From Candidatus Omnitrophota bacterium (GTDB lineage: Bacteria > Omnitrophota > Gorgyraeia > Gygaellales > Profunditerraquicolaceae), in contig JAPLLS010000113.1 in NCBI GenBank assembly GCA_026387435.1, forward strand, positions 1 through 32,514: a DNA stretch of 32,514 nt, read 5' to 3'. The position numbers and the translations under genes are program-made. Of this stretch, positions 22,699-29,484 are shown in pieces; the stretch's first letter is position 1; every line of letters starts with the position of its first letter. The notes beneath the pieces are model-generated. The model was not told the DNA's origin and did no database searches. It saw nothing but the letters and a program-made list of their open reading frames with translations.

Positions 22699-22722
22699 AA
22701 AAAAATTTAAATTTAAATTTAA
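22699..22722. promoter_or_regulatory. AT tract between divergent promoters
   Basis: A run built from AAATTT repeats fills the space between the -35 boxes of two divergent promoters (22690 and 22727). It could act as an UP element or intrinsic bend for either one. Confidence 0.4.
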
Positions 22723-22726
22723 CCAA

Positions 22727-22755
22727 TTGTTTATTCGCCAAGAATGCATTATAAT
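22727..22755 (+). promoter_or_regulatory. Promoter of the outer-membrane protein gene
   Basis: TTGTTT (22727-22732), 17-nt spacer, TATAAT (22750-22755), 18 nt before ATG 22774, with GGAG between. Confidence 0.6.
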
Positions 22756-22773
22756 TTAATTCACTGGAGAAAA

Positions 22774-23586
22774 ATGAAAAGAATAAAAATATTAATGATC
22801 CTTGGGATATTGTTGATCCTGCCAACCCCGTCTTTTGCGGTGAATTTTTATGACGGGGCCCGGGCTCAGGGGTTGTATTTTTTGACATACTCTTCTTTAT
22901 ATGACGCGGATAAAACTAACGATTCCCAGGGTCATACTAGCAAAAAAGATTATGGCTACAGGAAATTGGAAGAATTGTTCCGGTTTTGTTACTATAGGAA
23001 AAACCTGGTTTTGACCGGGCTCTTCCCTGTGGGGCATGTCAAGAACGGGTTTTATCACGAATCGAGCGCAGGGATTGGGGATATTAATCTGGGGGCCGGT
23101 TATTTTTTGCCGGTAAAGCAGGTGGATTTGCTTCCCATGCTCTTCGTCGAGTTCCCAACCGGCGATTACGATTCTCAAAGAAGTGTAAATTACGGGACTA
23201 ACCAATATGATATCAAGCCTATCCTTTTTATTTATAAGGCAATGGGCCGTTTTAGTGTTGACGCGGCGGCGAAATATTTTTTCCGGACCGAGAATCCCGG
23301 GGTCGGGGTGACTCCCGGAGATGAATTTTATTTGCAGGGTCTTTTGGGCTGGCAATTCACCAAAAAATTCAAAGCGGGACCGTCTCTGAGCTGGATGAAA
23401 AGCGGCAGCCAGAAAAATGACGGGGTTAAAGTCAATGGCAGCCAAAGGGAATCGCTTTCTGCGGGAGCGGATTTTTATTTTCGCTTTCCGGCTTTCAGCG
23501 CGACTTTTACTTATCTGCGGGAAGTCCGTGCCAAAAATAACGTTATAGGGGATTTTTTTCAGTTTAAAACCTGCTATAAATTTTAG
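22774..23586 (+). CDS. Outer-membrane beta-barrel protein (phenol-degradation MetA-like transporter family)
   Basis: The track start at 22744 lies at the -10 box; ATG 22774 with CTGGAG 5 nt upstream is the real start, giving 270 aa. A signal peptide (IKILMILGILLILPTPSFAV) precedes a protein rich in alternating amphipathic strands ending in aromatic residues (GIGDINLGAGYFLPV, DAAAKYFFRTENPG, FSATFTYLREV) and a terminal Phe (CYKF), as expected of a barrel. The GIGD...GAGYF and FVEFPTGDY segments match the putative outer-membrane transporter family PF13557. Substrate unknown. It supports a Gram-negative-type envelope. Confidence 0.78.
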   Translation: MKRIKILMILGILLILPTPSFAVNFYDGARAQGLYFLTYSSLYDADKTNDSQGHTSKKDYGYRKLEELFRFCYYRKNLVLTGLFPVGHVKNGFYHESSAGIGDINLGAGYFLPVKQVDLLPMLFVEFPTGDYDSQRSVNYGTNQYDIKPILFIYKAMGRFSVDAAAKYFFRTENPGVGVTPGDEFYLQGLLGWQFTKKFKAGPSLSWMKSGSQKNDGVKVNGSQRESLSAGADFYFRFPAFSATFTYLREVRAKNNVIGDFFQFKTCYKF

Positions 23587-23609
23587 TTTAAATAGTCTTG
23601 TTAATTCTT

Positions 23610-23638
23610 TTGTTTTTTATGGTAATTTCTTGTATAAT
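23610..23638 (+). promoter_or_regulatory. Promoter of the cpaF operon
   Basis: TTGTTT (23610-23615), 17-nt spacer, TATAAT (23633-23638); a second TATAAT lies at 23641-23646. The ATG is at 23682 behind AGGGAG. Confidence 0.6.
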
Positions 23639-23681
23639 AATATAATTGCAGTAAACAGGATTTACCAATTAGGGAGATAAA

Positions 23682-25013
23682 ATGGATAAAGAAAGAATTG
23701 AGATCGAAAACGAGATCCTGGATAAATGTGCCGGAAAAATATTCGTTTTGCAGGATATTGACAGCAAGCATGAAGTCATCCTGCAGGCGTTCCTGGAGGT
23801 TTATCATTCCCCCCGTTGCCAGAAATTCGTTCAAGAAAACAAAGGGCTGGAAATGGAAAAATTTTTCCAGGAATTTCTGGGGTACGGCCTGGTCGATCAG
23901 TTCCTGGCTGATCCTGAAGTTGAAGATATCATGATCAATTATCTTCATCCGATTCATGTCCATAAATCAAAAGTGGGAATGGTCAATACAGACGAGAAGT
24001 TTGCTTCCCGGGCAGAGCTGGATTTGTTGATCAAGAAACTTATCATATTTTCGGGGCGAAAAGATATTAAGAATATCAATAACGTCGAGCTTTCCGAAAT
24101 TAAGGGAAGGGCCAATATCGTGTATTCTCCTTTTGGCCCGCATGTGACCATAACCCGGGCTAAAGGAAAACCGTTAAGTATCATTGATTTGATCAAGGCT
24201 AAATCTTTGACTCCGGGTTTGGCGGCGGTGTTCTGGCTTTATTTGGAGGGATTGGGGGCGAAGCCCGCTAATATTCTTATCTCCGGAGGCCCGGGGACCG
24301 GAAAGAGCACGCTACTCAACGCCCTTTTTTGCTTTATCCCGGAAAATGACCGGATTGTAGTTATTGAGGATACTCTGGAGATGAATACGGAACTGGAAGA
24401 TAACTGCGCCCGCTTGGAAAGCGATGAAGAAACTTCTTTGGCTGATCTGGTCAAGAATTCGCTGCGCATGAGGCCGGACCGGGTAATCATGGGAGAGGTT
24501 AGAGGCAAGGAAGCCCAGGACCTGATGACTGCCATGAATATCGGTAAGTACTGTATGGGTACTTTACACGCCGCTACCGCCCGTGAAACGATAGTCAGGT
24601 TAACTCACGAGCCGATGAATATTCCCGATATTCTGATCAATCTTGTGGATGTATTCGTGATCATGAAACGGTATGTTTTAGAAGACCAGGTCCTGCGGGT
24701 GGTGGGAGAGATGGTAGAAACCGCCGGGATGGAAGAAAATACCGTGCTTTTGTCCACTGTATCTTCATTTAATCTTGGGGTAAAGGACTTTTTGGAATCC
24801 GGCAGCAGCGTGTACCGCGACCGGCTCGCTAAAATCAGCGGAAAGACTTCCAAGGAAATAATGGAAGAAGTGAACAGCCGGGCAATATTCCTGGCCAAGA
24901 TGTCTGAAAAAGATATCCGGGAATTCCGGGAGGTGACATTGATGTGCCGTAAATATATCAAGGACCCGGAGGCCGCCTTTAAGGAATTAGGGATAGAGAA
25001 CTACTTTTCATAA
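23682..25013 (+). CDS. cpaF: CpaF/TadA-type secretion ATPase
   Basis: 443 aa hexameric ATPase of the type II/IV secretion superfamily. N-terminal domain about residues 1-170 (LADPEVEDIMINYLHPIHVHK is the signature stretch), then Walker A GGPGTGKST near 200, Asp box with VIEDTLEMN, Walker B RPDRVIMGEVRGKEAQDLM near 266-284 and the His box MGTLHAATARETIVRL near 287. The TadA/CpaF branch powers tight-adherence (Flp) pili and relatives. The domains are complete and the length is normal. No prepilin, TadB/C or secretin genes are nearby; glycosyltransferase genes follow, so the rest of the machine must be encoded elsewhere. Confidence 0.92.
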   Translation: MDKERIEIENEILDKCAGKIFVLQDIDSKHEVILQAFLEVYHSPRCQKFVQENKGLEMEKFFQEFLGYGLVDQFLADPEVEDIMINYLHPIHVHKSKVGMVNTDEKFASRAELDLLIKKLIIFSGRKDIKNINNVELSEIKGRANIVYSPFGPHVTITRAKGKPLSIIDLIKAKSLTPGLAAVFWLYLEGLGAKPANILISGGPGTGKSTLLNALFCFIPENDRIVVIEDTLEMNTELEDNCARLESDEETSLADLVKNSLRMRPDRVIMGEVRGKEAQDLMTAMNIGKYCMGTLHAATARETIVRLTHEPMNIPDILINLVDVFVIMKRYVLEDQVLRVVGEMVETAGMEENTVLLSTVSSFNLGVKDFLESGSSVYRDRLAKISGKTSKEIMEEVNSRAIFLAKMSEKDIREFREVTLMCRKYIKDPEAAFKELGIENYFS

Positions 25014-25066
25014 ATCCTCAATAAGATCGTTTTATCTTTCTTCCCCTACAAAAGGATGGACGGTTC

Positions 25067-25831
25067 ATGCTGGAAGGAAAAAAGATAATCGTAGTGATGC
25101 CCGCCTACAACGCCGAAAAAACCCTGCGCAAAACCTATAATGATATTCCCATGGGTATCGTCGATGAAGTGCTTCTTGTCGACGATTTCAGCACGGACAG
25201 GACCGTCGAGTTGGCTAAAAATATCGGACTGCCTGTTTTTACGCATGAGCGCAATCTTGGTTACGGCGCGAATCAAAAAACCTGTTACCGGGAAGCCCTG
25301 AAGAGAAATCCGGATATCGTGGTCATGCTTCACCCGGATTATCAGTATCCTCCTAAATTGATAACCGCTATGGCCGGGCTTATAACCTCGGGTATGTTCG
25401 ATATAGTTTTAGGCTCCAGGATCCTGGGGGGCAAGGCCCGTGCAGGAGGAATGCCTTTATACAAGTATTTTGCCAATCGGATCCTTACTTTTATAGAAAA
25501 TATTTTTTTGAGGCAGAAGATCTCCGAATATCATACCGGCTATCGGGCATTTTCAAAAGACACCTTGATAAATCTTCCGCTTCTGGAGAATTCCGACGAT
25601 TTTATTTTTGATAATCAAATGCTGGCCCAGGCGGTTTATTTCGGGTATAGGATCGCGGAAATAACCGCTCCGGCGCAGTATACCAAAGAATCTTCTTCGA
25701 TCAATTTCAGAAAAAGCGTCGTGTATGGGATCGGAGTCATTTTTACTTCGATGAAATTTGCAATTCAGAGCCTAGGGCTGGCCCGGTTTTCGATATTTGA
25801 TAAAGACGGCAAAAAGATCGACGTATCTTAG
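25067..25831 (+). CDS. Glycosyltransferase family 2 (dolichol-phosphate-mannosyltransferase-like)
   Basis: 254 aa GT-A enzyme. VVMPAYNAEKTL, then DEVLLVDDFSTDRTVELA and RNLGYGANQKTCYREAL form the nucleotide-sugar site; MLHPDYQYPPKLI holds the metal-binding region (normally DxD, here HPDYQ); the later EYHTGYRAFSK motif is the typical acceptor-side signature of DPM1/DPG-synthase-type transferases. No C-terminal membrane segments. These enzymes commonly transfer a sugar to a polyprenyl phosphate, which the GT-C-like membrane protein 3 nt downstream could use as donor. The ATG follows a weak AAAGGA. Confidence 0.9.
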   Translation: MLEGKKIIVVMPAYNAEKTLRKTYNDIPMGIVDEVLLVDDFSTDRTVELAKNIGLPVFTHERNLGYGANQKTCYREALKRNPDIVVMLHPDYQYPPKLITAMAGLITSGMFDIVLGSRILGGKARAGGMPLYKYFANRILTFIENIFLRQKISEYHTGYRAFSKDTLINLPLLENSDDFIFDNQMLAQAVYFGYRIAEITAPAQYTKESSSINFRKSVVYGIGVIFTSMKFAIQSLGLARFSIFDKDGKKIDVS

Positions 25832-25834
25832 TTT

Positions 25835-27544
25835 ATGAAAGAGAAATCGAAATGGATCTGGCTGCTTGTTCTCACGATCGTCCTGGTTGCCGTTCTATAT
25901 ACCGATCCGTTAGTTCTCAATTTATCCACTCAGTTCCCCGGCTTTAGGCAAACCGATACTTATTTATCCGTCTGGAACATCTGGCATCTGAAAAAAACTT
26001 TATTTAGCGGCCATGATTTTTTCGCCTTAACCTCGGATTACACGTTTTACCCCCAAAAACCGTCCTTAGCCCTGCACAATTATATGATCACTTCAGGCTT
26101 GATGTCTTTGCTTTTTCAGCTGGTTTTCTCTCCGATAGTCAGCATGAATCTGATATTTTTTATCCAGTTTATCCTCACTGGATTGGGAATGTATTTTCTG
26201 GTTTTTTATTTTACCCAGAGCAGAATTGCCGGATTCTGGAGCGGGATAACTTTGGCTTTTTGCCCCTACGTTATAATCAACAGTTGTTATTTTCTTCATT
26301 TTTCTACGATCTGGTTCTTCCCCTGGTTTATATATTTTCTGTGGAGGTTCCTGGATAGCGGAGCTCTTAAATACAGCTGCCTGGCAGCGCTGGTTTACGC
26401 GTTGAGTTTATTGGAGGACCAGACTTATTTCTTTTTTCTTACGATTTTAACTATTTTTCTGATTATTTTACGGGCAGTAGAAAAAACCAAACCCCGGGAA
26501 AAAAATTACATCAAAAATTCTCTGGTTGGGGCAGTGATCTTTTTTGTTATTGCTTTACCTTATCTTTGGAAAACATTCATCGACATAAAAAGCGCAACTA
26601 CTTCGTTTCCCGTATGGCCGGATCCCGTGATCGATTATTTTTCTTTGCACATAACTAATTTATTCCGGCCGTCGCCACTTTTGTCTGTTTACAAAGAGCT
26701 GCCTTATCTGAGTACACCGATGATGCACGTGAGTAATATTTTTGTCGGATATGTCCCGCTTTTTTTCGCTCTCATCGCGCTGTTAAATCTGAGGAATTTT
26801 GCTCCGGAGAAAAGACGGATAATTATTTTTTGGCTGTTAACCGGTGGATTTTTTTTCTTGATCGCTTTAGGGCCAAAACCGCTGGGGAACAACCAGTTCC
26901 TGAATAAATTCTCCTTTTACAATATTTTGTGCACGGGGGTATTAAGGCAGCTGCGCATTCCTGAAAGATTTGCTCTGGTAACCCTTTTAGCTATTTATAT
27001 TCTGGCTGCTTTCGGAATAGAAAGGTTTATGAGGTTTAACCGGAGCAAGCTGTTAAGCAATAAAAGCCTGGGCTTGTTTCTGGTCGGGCTGCAGATCATT
27101 GAGTTTATGCCCATGCCGTATCCTTTGTTATATCTTAAAGTGCCCAAAGTATATTATGATTTGGCTTCGCGCGCTAAGGGTGCGCCGATTTTGGTCTTGC
27201 CGCTTGGCTGGCAGAATAGTTACAAGACTTTAGGTGGGTACTATAAAGAAATACAGTTTTATCAGACTATCCATGAACACCCGATCTTCCAGGGGCAGAT
27301 CGCCCGGATAGAAGAGAGGTATTTCGATTTTTATCTTTCCCAACCGGGATTCAAGTTTCTTATGGATGCCGAAAAAAGAAAGCCTTTGCCCGGAGAAAAA
27401 GAAGGAGTTTTTGGAATATTGCGCAAATACAACATAAAATATGTCGTAATTCATACCCAGTATTTCGATAAAAGTCATTTAGATGGATTGAGAGAGATGT
27501 TTAAAGACTATCCCGGCGAGCTTTTTGTGGAGTATGCGGGATAG
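25835..27544 (+). CDS. Polytopic GT-C-like membrane glycosyltransferase
   Basis: 569 aa, about 11-12 membrane helices, followed by a soluble C-terminal domain of roughly 130 residues (from about 440). The first periplasmic loop has FRQTDTYLSVWNIWHLKKTL, with the acidic residue near helix 1 that polyprenyl-sugar-dependent GT-C enzymes use for catalysis. No named family is certain. Its ATG is 3 nt after the GT2 stop, so the two likely act together: GT2 makes a lipid-linked sugar, and this protein transfers it to a glycan or protein on the outer face. The last 44 nt overlap the convergent GHL10-type gene. Confidence 0.75.
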   Translation: MKEKSKWIWLLVLTIVLVAVLYTDPLVLNLSTQFPGFRQTDTYLSVWNIWHLKKTLFSGHDFFALTSDYTFYPQKPSLALHNYMITSGLMSLLFQLVFSPIVSMNLIFFIQFILTGLGMYFLVFYFTQSRIAGFWSGITLAFCPYVIINSCYFLHFSTIWFFPWFIYFLWRFLDSGALKYSCLAALVYALSLLEDQTYFFFLTILTIFLIILRAVEKTKPREKNYIKNSLVGAVIFFVIALPYLWKTFIDIKSATTSFPVWPDPVIDYFSLHITNLFRPSPLLSVYKELPYLSTPMMHVSNIFVGYVPLFFALIALLNLRNFAPEKRRIIIFWLLTGGFFFLIALGPKPLGNNQFLNKFSFYNILCTGVLRQLRIPERFALVTLLAIYILAAFGIERFMRFNRSKLLSNKSLGLFLVGLQIIEFMPMPYPLLYLKVPKVYYDLASRAKGAPILVLPLGWQNSYKTLGGYYKEIQFYQTIHEHPIFQGQIARIEERYFDFYLSQPGFKFLMDAEKRKPLPGEKEGVFGILRKYNIKYVVIHTQYFDKSHLDGLREMFKDYPGELFVEYAG

Positions 27545-28676
27545 AGGGGGTGGATAGCCTTGCGCCAAGTTCGGGGTTTTCCAGTAAGCTGCCGTAGTGA
27601 AAAATCACGCAAGCCCGGCATTTCTCTTTCTCACAGGCGTTGAATTGTTTCTTGAAGTTTTCCGGAGAGCGGAGGAATTTATAGGCGCCTACCGCGATAG
27701 AAAGTTTTTTAAGATCATTAGTTTTAGCTTTAGCTTCAAGGATATCTTTGTCGAACTCAGAGTTTTGCGCGGAATAGGACATCAGGGTCACAAAATCTAC
27801 CAGCCCGCTGTTTAACCACGAAGGCCAATCCTGGAAAGCTTCATAGTAAGCGCGGACAAAGGGCGCGCAAGCTGTGGCTGATACCTGGATGTCCGGCCTG
27901 ATCTGCCGGGTTTTCTTGACCAGAAGTTCCAGCAGTTCAGTGACCTGCCGGCGTTTCCAATCCTGCCAAAGCGGATTTTTTTCCTGAAATTTTTCGCAGC
28001 CGGTAGAATCTTTAAACCGCTGGAGGTTGATTTTTGTGTAGCCGTAGAAGGGGTTTTTGTCCGGATAGCGGATATAATCGAATTGCACCCCGTCGAGTTG
28101 GGGGTATCCCTGCAATAGATCTTCGACCATGGCAAGTATTTCCTGCCTGACCCGCGGATCTCCGGGTTCCAGAAAATACTGGTTGTCGATCTTGTAATCT
28201 TCGAGTTTTTGTTTCTCCTGGGTATTCCTGGTGAGGATCTCCGGCCCGTATTTTTTCAGGAGCAATGCTTCCTGGTTATTGCTCAGGCTGAGGATGTTCA
28301 GCCAGGCGTGCACCTGGATCCCGGCGCTATGAGCCCGGCGGATAAGAAGGGCAAAGGGGTCATGGGAGAGGTTCTTCGGCCCGGCTTCATAGGGCGACTG
28401 ATCCGCATTTTGCGAGGCAAACCAGGATTGATTGGCGCGATAAACCTGGATAAAAAGAACGCCGACCCCGGTTTTTTGGGCAGTGTCGATCAGCTTGTCG
28501 ATCGCAGCGCTGCTGGAAAGTACCGGCTGGTCCTGGATCACCGTGACAAAAAGCTGCCGCTGCGGTTTTTCAGCGGCTGTTCCCCAAGCGGGATAAAACA
28601 TGATCAGCGCGCAGATAATACCCGCGGCAATGATCAGCGATAATTTATTCCTAGAAATCGACGAATAGAGTTTCAT
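27501..28676 (-). CDS. GHL10-type putative glycoside hydrolase (DUF187), exported
   Basis: 391 aa from ATG 28676. The track starts at TTG 28718, but that TTG belongs to the TTGCAA -35 box of this gene's promoter, so translation cannot begin there. A signal peptide (about residues 11-34, LSLIIAAGIICALIMFYPAWGTAAE) leads into a TIM-barrel with VGVLFIQVYRANQSWF, IQVHAWLNILSLSN, FLEPGDPRVRQEILAMVEDLL, LDGVQFDYIRYP and VDFVTLMSYS, the succession seen in GHL10/DUF187 proteins. Acidic residues in QFDYIRYP and the YE region are candidate catalytic groups. The substrate may be a peptidoglycan or surface glycan. No Shine-Dalgarno sequence; the start lies 13 nt after the -10 box. It overlaps the convergent membrane-protein gene by 44 nt. 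Confidence 0.85.
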   Translation of the reverse strand: MKLYSSISRNKLSLIIAAGIICALIMFYPAWGTAAEKPQRQLFVTVIQDQPVLSSSAAIDKLIDTAQKTGVGVLFIQVYRANQSWFASQNADQSPYEAGPKNLSHDPFALLIRRAHSAGIQVHAWLNILSLSNNQEALLLKKYGPEILTRNTQEKQKLEDYKIDNQYFLEPGDPRVRQEILAMVEDLLQGYPQLDGVQFDYIRYPDKNPFYGYTKINLQRFKDSTGCEKFQEKNPLWQDWKRRQVTELLELLVKKTRQIRPDIQVSATACAPFVRAYYEAFQDWPSWLNSGLVDFVTLMSYSAQNSEFDKDILEAKAKTNDLKKLSIAVGAYKFLRSPENFKKQFNACEKEKCRACVIFHYGSLLENPELGARLSTPSIPHTPQKARRDSL

Positions 28677-28689
28677 GGTTTTATGGCCT

Positions 28690-28718
28690 ATTATATTGGG
28701 AATGAAAACCTTTTGCAA
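28690..28718 (-). promoter_or_regulatory. Promoter of the GHL10-type gene
   Basis: Minus strand: TTGCAA (28718-28713), 17-nt spacer, TATAAT (28695-28690), identical in boxes and spacing to the glgP promoter. The ATG at 28676 is 13 nt downstream, leaving a leader of only about 6-7 nt. Confidence 0.7.
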
Positions 28719-28778
28719 TAGTTATTCTCCCCTGGGAAAAGAGCAGTTTTTTCCGTTCAGCCATTTTGGCTATTTTGC

Positions 28779-28806
28779 TTGACTTGAAAGTCATTTATTG
28801 TAAAAT
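28779..28806 (+). promoter_or_regulatory. Promoter of the intron-containing tRNA gene
   Basis: TTGACT (28779-28784), 16-nt spacer, TAAAAT (28801-28806). The predicted start lies a few bases before the tRNA 5' end at 28817. Confidence 0.6.
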
Positions 28807-28816
28807 AATACCCTAT

Positions 28817-29081
28817 TCCCCCTTAGCTCAGCTGGTAGAGCGAGTGGCTGTCAAAGGCAGCTCCCGCGGGAAACCGCGGCTGGAACTGCGGGCTAATTCA
28901 GGGAAGTCCCATTGGGATAATCCTGAGCTAAATTCACGATACTTTCGTGATAAATGTGCAGAGACTATATACCCGCCTCCTACAGCGAAAGCTACGGAGA
29001 AGAGATAGTCCGAACCCGGAAGCAATTTCGGGAAAATTCGTAACCACCAGGTCCTAGGTTCGAGTCCTAGAGGGGGAGCCA
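28817..29081 (+). tRNA. tRNA-Asn(GUU) interrupted by a group I intron
   Basis: Exon 1 is 28817-28851 and exon 2 is 29041-29081; spliced they give a standard 76-nt tRNA with encoded CCA. Acceptor TCCCCCT/AGGGGGA, discriminator G, D-stem GCTC/GAGC, anticodon stem AGTGG/CCACC (four pairs plus an A27-C43 mismatch), loop CTGTTAA, variable loop AGGTC, T-stem CTAGG/CCTAG and TTCGAGT loop all fit. The anticodon is GUU, split between positions 35 and 36. The 5' splice site is fixed by a P1 helix ending in the required U-G wobble, the 3' site by the terminal G at 29040. Read without splicing, the 5' part suggests anticodon GTC (Asp), but that leaves no correct 3' half. Confidence 0.88.
28852..29040 (+). 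ncRNA. Group I self-splicing intron (IC3-like, 189 nt, no ORF)
   Basis: P1 pairs exon GCTGT with the internal guide GCAGC (U-G at the splice site). P2 is CCGCGG-GAAA-CCGCGG. P4 pairs TCAGG with CCTGA, and P5 contains CCCA/TGGG. P7 pairs GACTAT (28963-28968) in the R element GTGCAGAGACTATAT with ATAGTC (29005-29010) in the S element AAGAGATAGTCC. P8 has a GAAA tetraloop (CAGCGAAAGCT), and P9 is CCCGGAA...TTTCGGG. The core words (TTCAGGGAA, AATCCTGAGC, GTGCAGAGACT) resemble those I recall for the Anabaena tRNA-Leu and Azoarcus tRNA-Ile introns. There is no homing endonuclease; ORFs in the track across it are spurious. Confidence 0.92.
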
Positions 29082-29088
29082 TATTTTT

Positions 29089-29124
29089 AATAGCCTTACT
29101 CATATGAGTAAGGCTATTTTTTTT
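29089..29124 (+). terminator. Rho-independent terminator of the tRNA gene
   Basis: A perfect inverted repeat AATAGCCTTACTCAT (29089-29103)/ATGAGTAAGGCTATT (29104-29118), continuous with an eight-base T-run ending at 29124, 8 nt after the tRNA. Confidence 0.92.
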
Positions 29125-29137
29125 GCAGCAGAAACTG

Positions 29138-29166
29138 TTGCAGATTGGTTTTGTTCGGGTTAGAAT
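29138..29166 (+). promoter_or_regulatory. Promoter of the two membrane-protein genes
   Basis: TTGCAG (29138-29143), 17-nt spacer, TAGAAT (29161-29166), identical in boxes and spacing to the proposed yajQ promoter, about 25 nt before ATG 29192. Confidence 0.5.
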
Positions 29167-29191
29167 GATCTTAATGAAAAAGGGAGGGGTA

Positions 29192-29461
29192 ATGGCTCAA
29201 TATTGGTTTAAACCAAAATGCTGCGGGTGGGGGATTGGTTGGCCTGTATCCTGGCAGGGATGGATTTCCCTGTTATTTCTTTTTATCTTTGTTGGTCTTG
29301 CAGCTTTTGTAGATGGCATTTTTGAAAGGACAGCAAAAGCCGTAATGATAAAAGAGAATTTTAGATTTTTATTGGACGTTATTATTTTGGCATCCTTATT
29401 TTGTGTAGTAGTTCAGGACAAGATCGAAGGCGGACTGAAGTGGCGTTGGTCTAAGAGGTAA
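29192..29461 (+). CDS. Small membrane protein of unknown function
   Basis: The track start at 29123 lies in the tRNA terminator and precedes the promoter. ATG 29192 has AGGGAGGGG 2-3 nt upstream and gives 89 aa. The N-terminus MAQYWFKPKCCGWGIGWPVSWQGW is followed by one membrane segment (ISLLFLFIFVGLAAFV) and a second near residues 60-75 (FLLDVIILASLFCVVVQD), then a charged tail, KWRWSKR. Aromatic W-x-P-x-x-G-x-G-W-P-x-S/T-W-x-G-W N-termini recur in small uncharacterised membrane proteins. Probably co-transcribed with the next gene, 23 nt away. Confidence 0.7.
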   Translation: MAQYWFKPKCCGWGIGWPVSWQGWISLLFLFIFVGLAAFVDGIFERTAKAVMIKENFRFLLDVIILASLFCVVVQDKIEGGLKWRWSKR

Positions 29462-29484
29462 TTCCCAGGAGCGGAAGGAGAGAT

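Noticed and set aside
22699-22722. AT-rich repeat as a replication origin
   Set aside because: Too short, no DnaA boxes and no dnaA/dnaN neighbours; it fits a promoter AT tract.
22897-23445. Minus-strand ORF of 182 aa opposite the outer-membrane protein gene
   Set aside because: The plus-strand gene has signal peptide, promoter and RBS; the minus ORF has none.
28676-28718. TTG 28718 as start of the GHL10-type protein
   Set aside because: The TTG is part of the TTGCAA -35 box and the -10 lies between it and the ATG at 28676, so it would not be transcribed.
28817-28860. Reading the tRNA as tRNA-Asp(GTC)
   Set aside because: The continuous sequence after GTC does not form the anticodon stem; splicing at the P1 U-G site gives GTT with a full cloverleaf and the Asn-type G73.
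28766-29103. ORFs on both strands over the tRNA region (80 and 91 aa)
   Set aside because: They cross tRNA exons and the structured intron, and have no ribosome site or coding signature.
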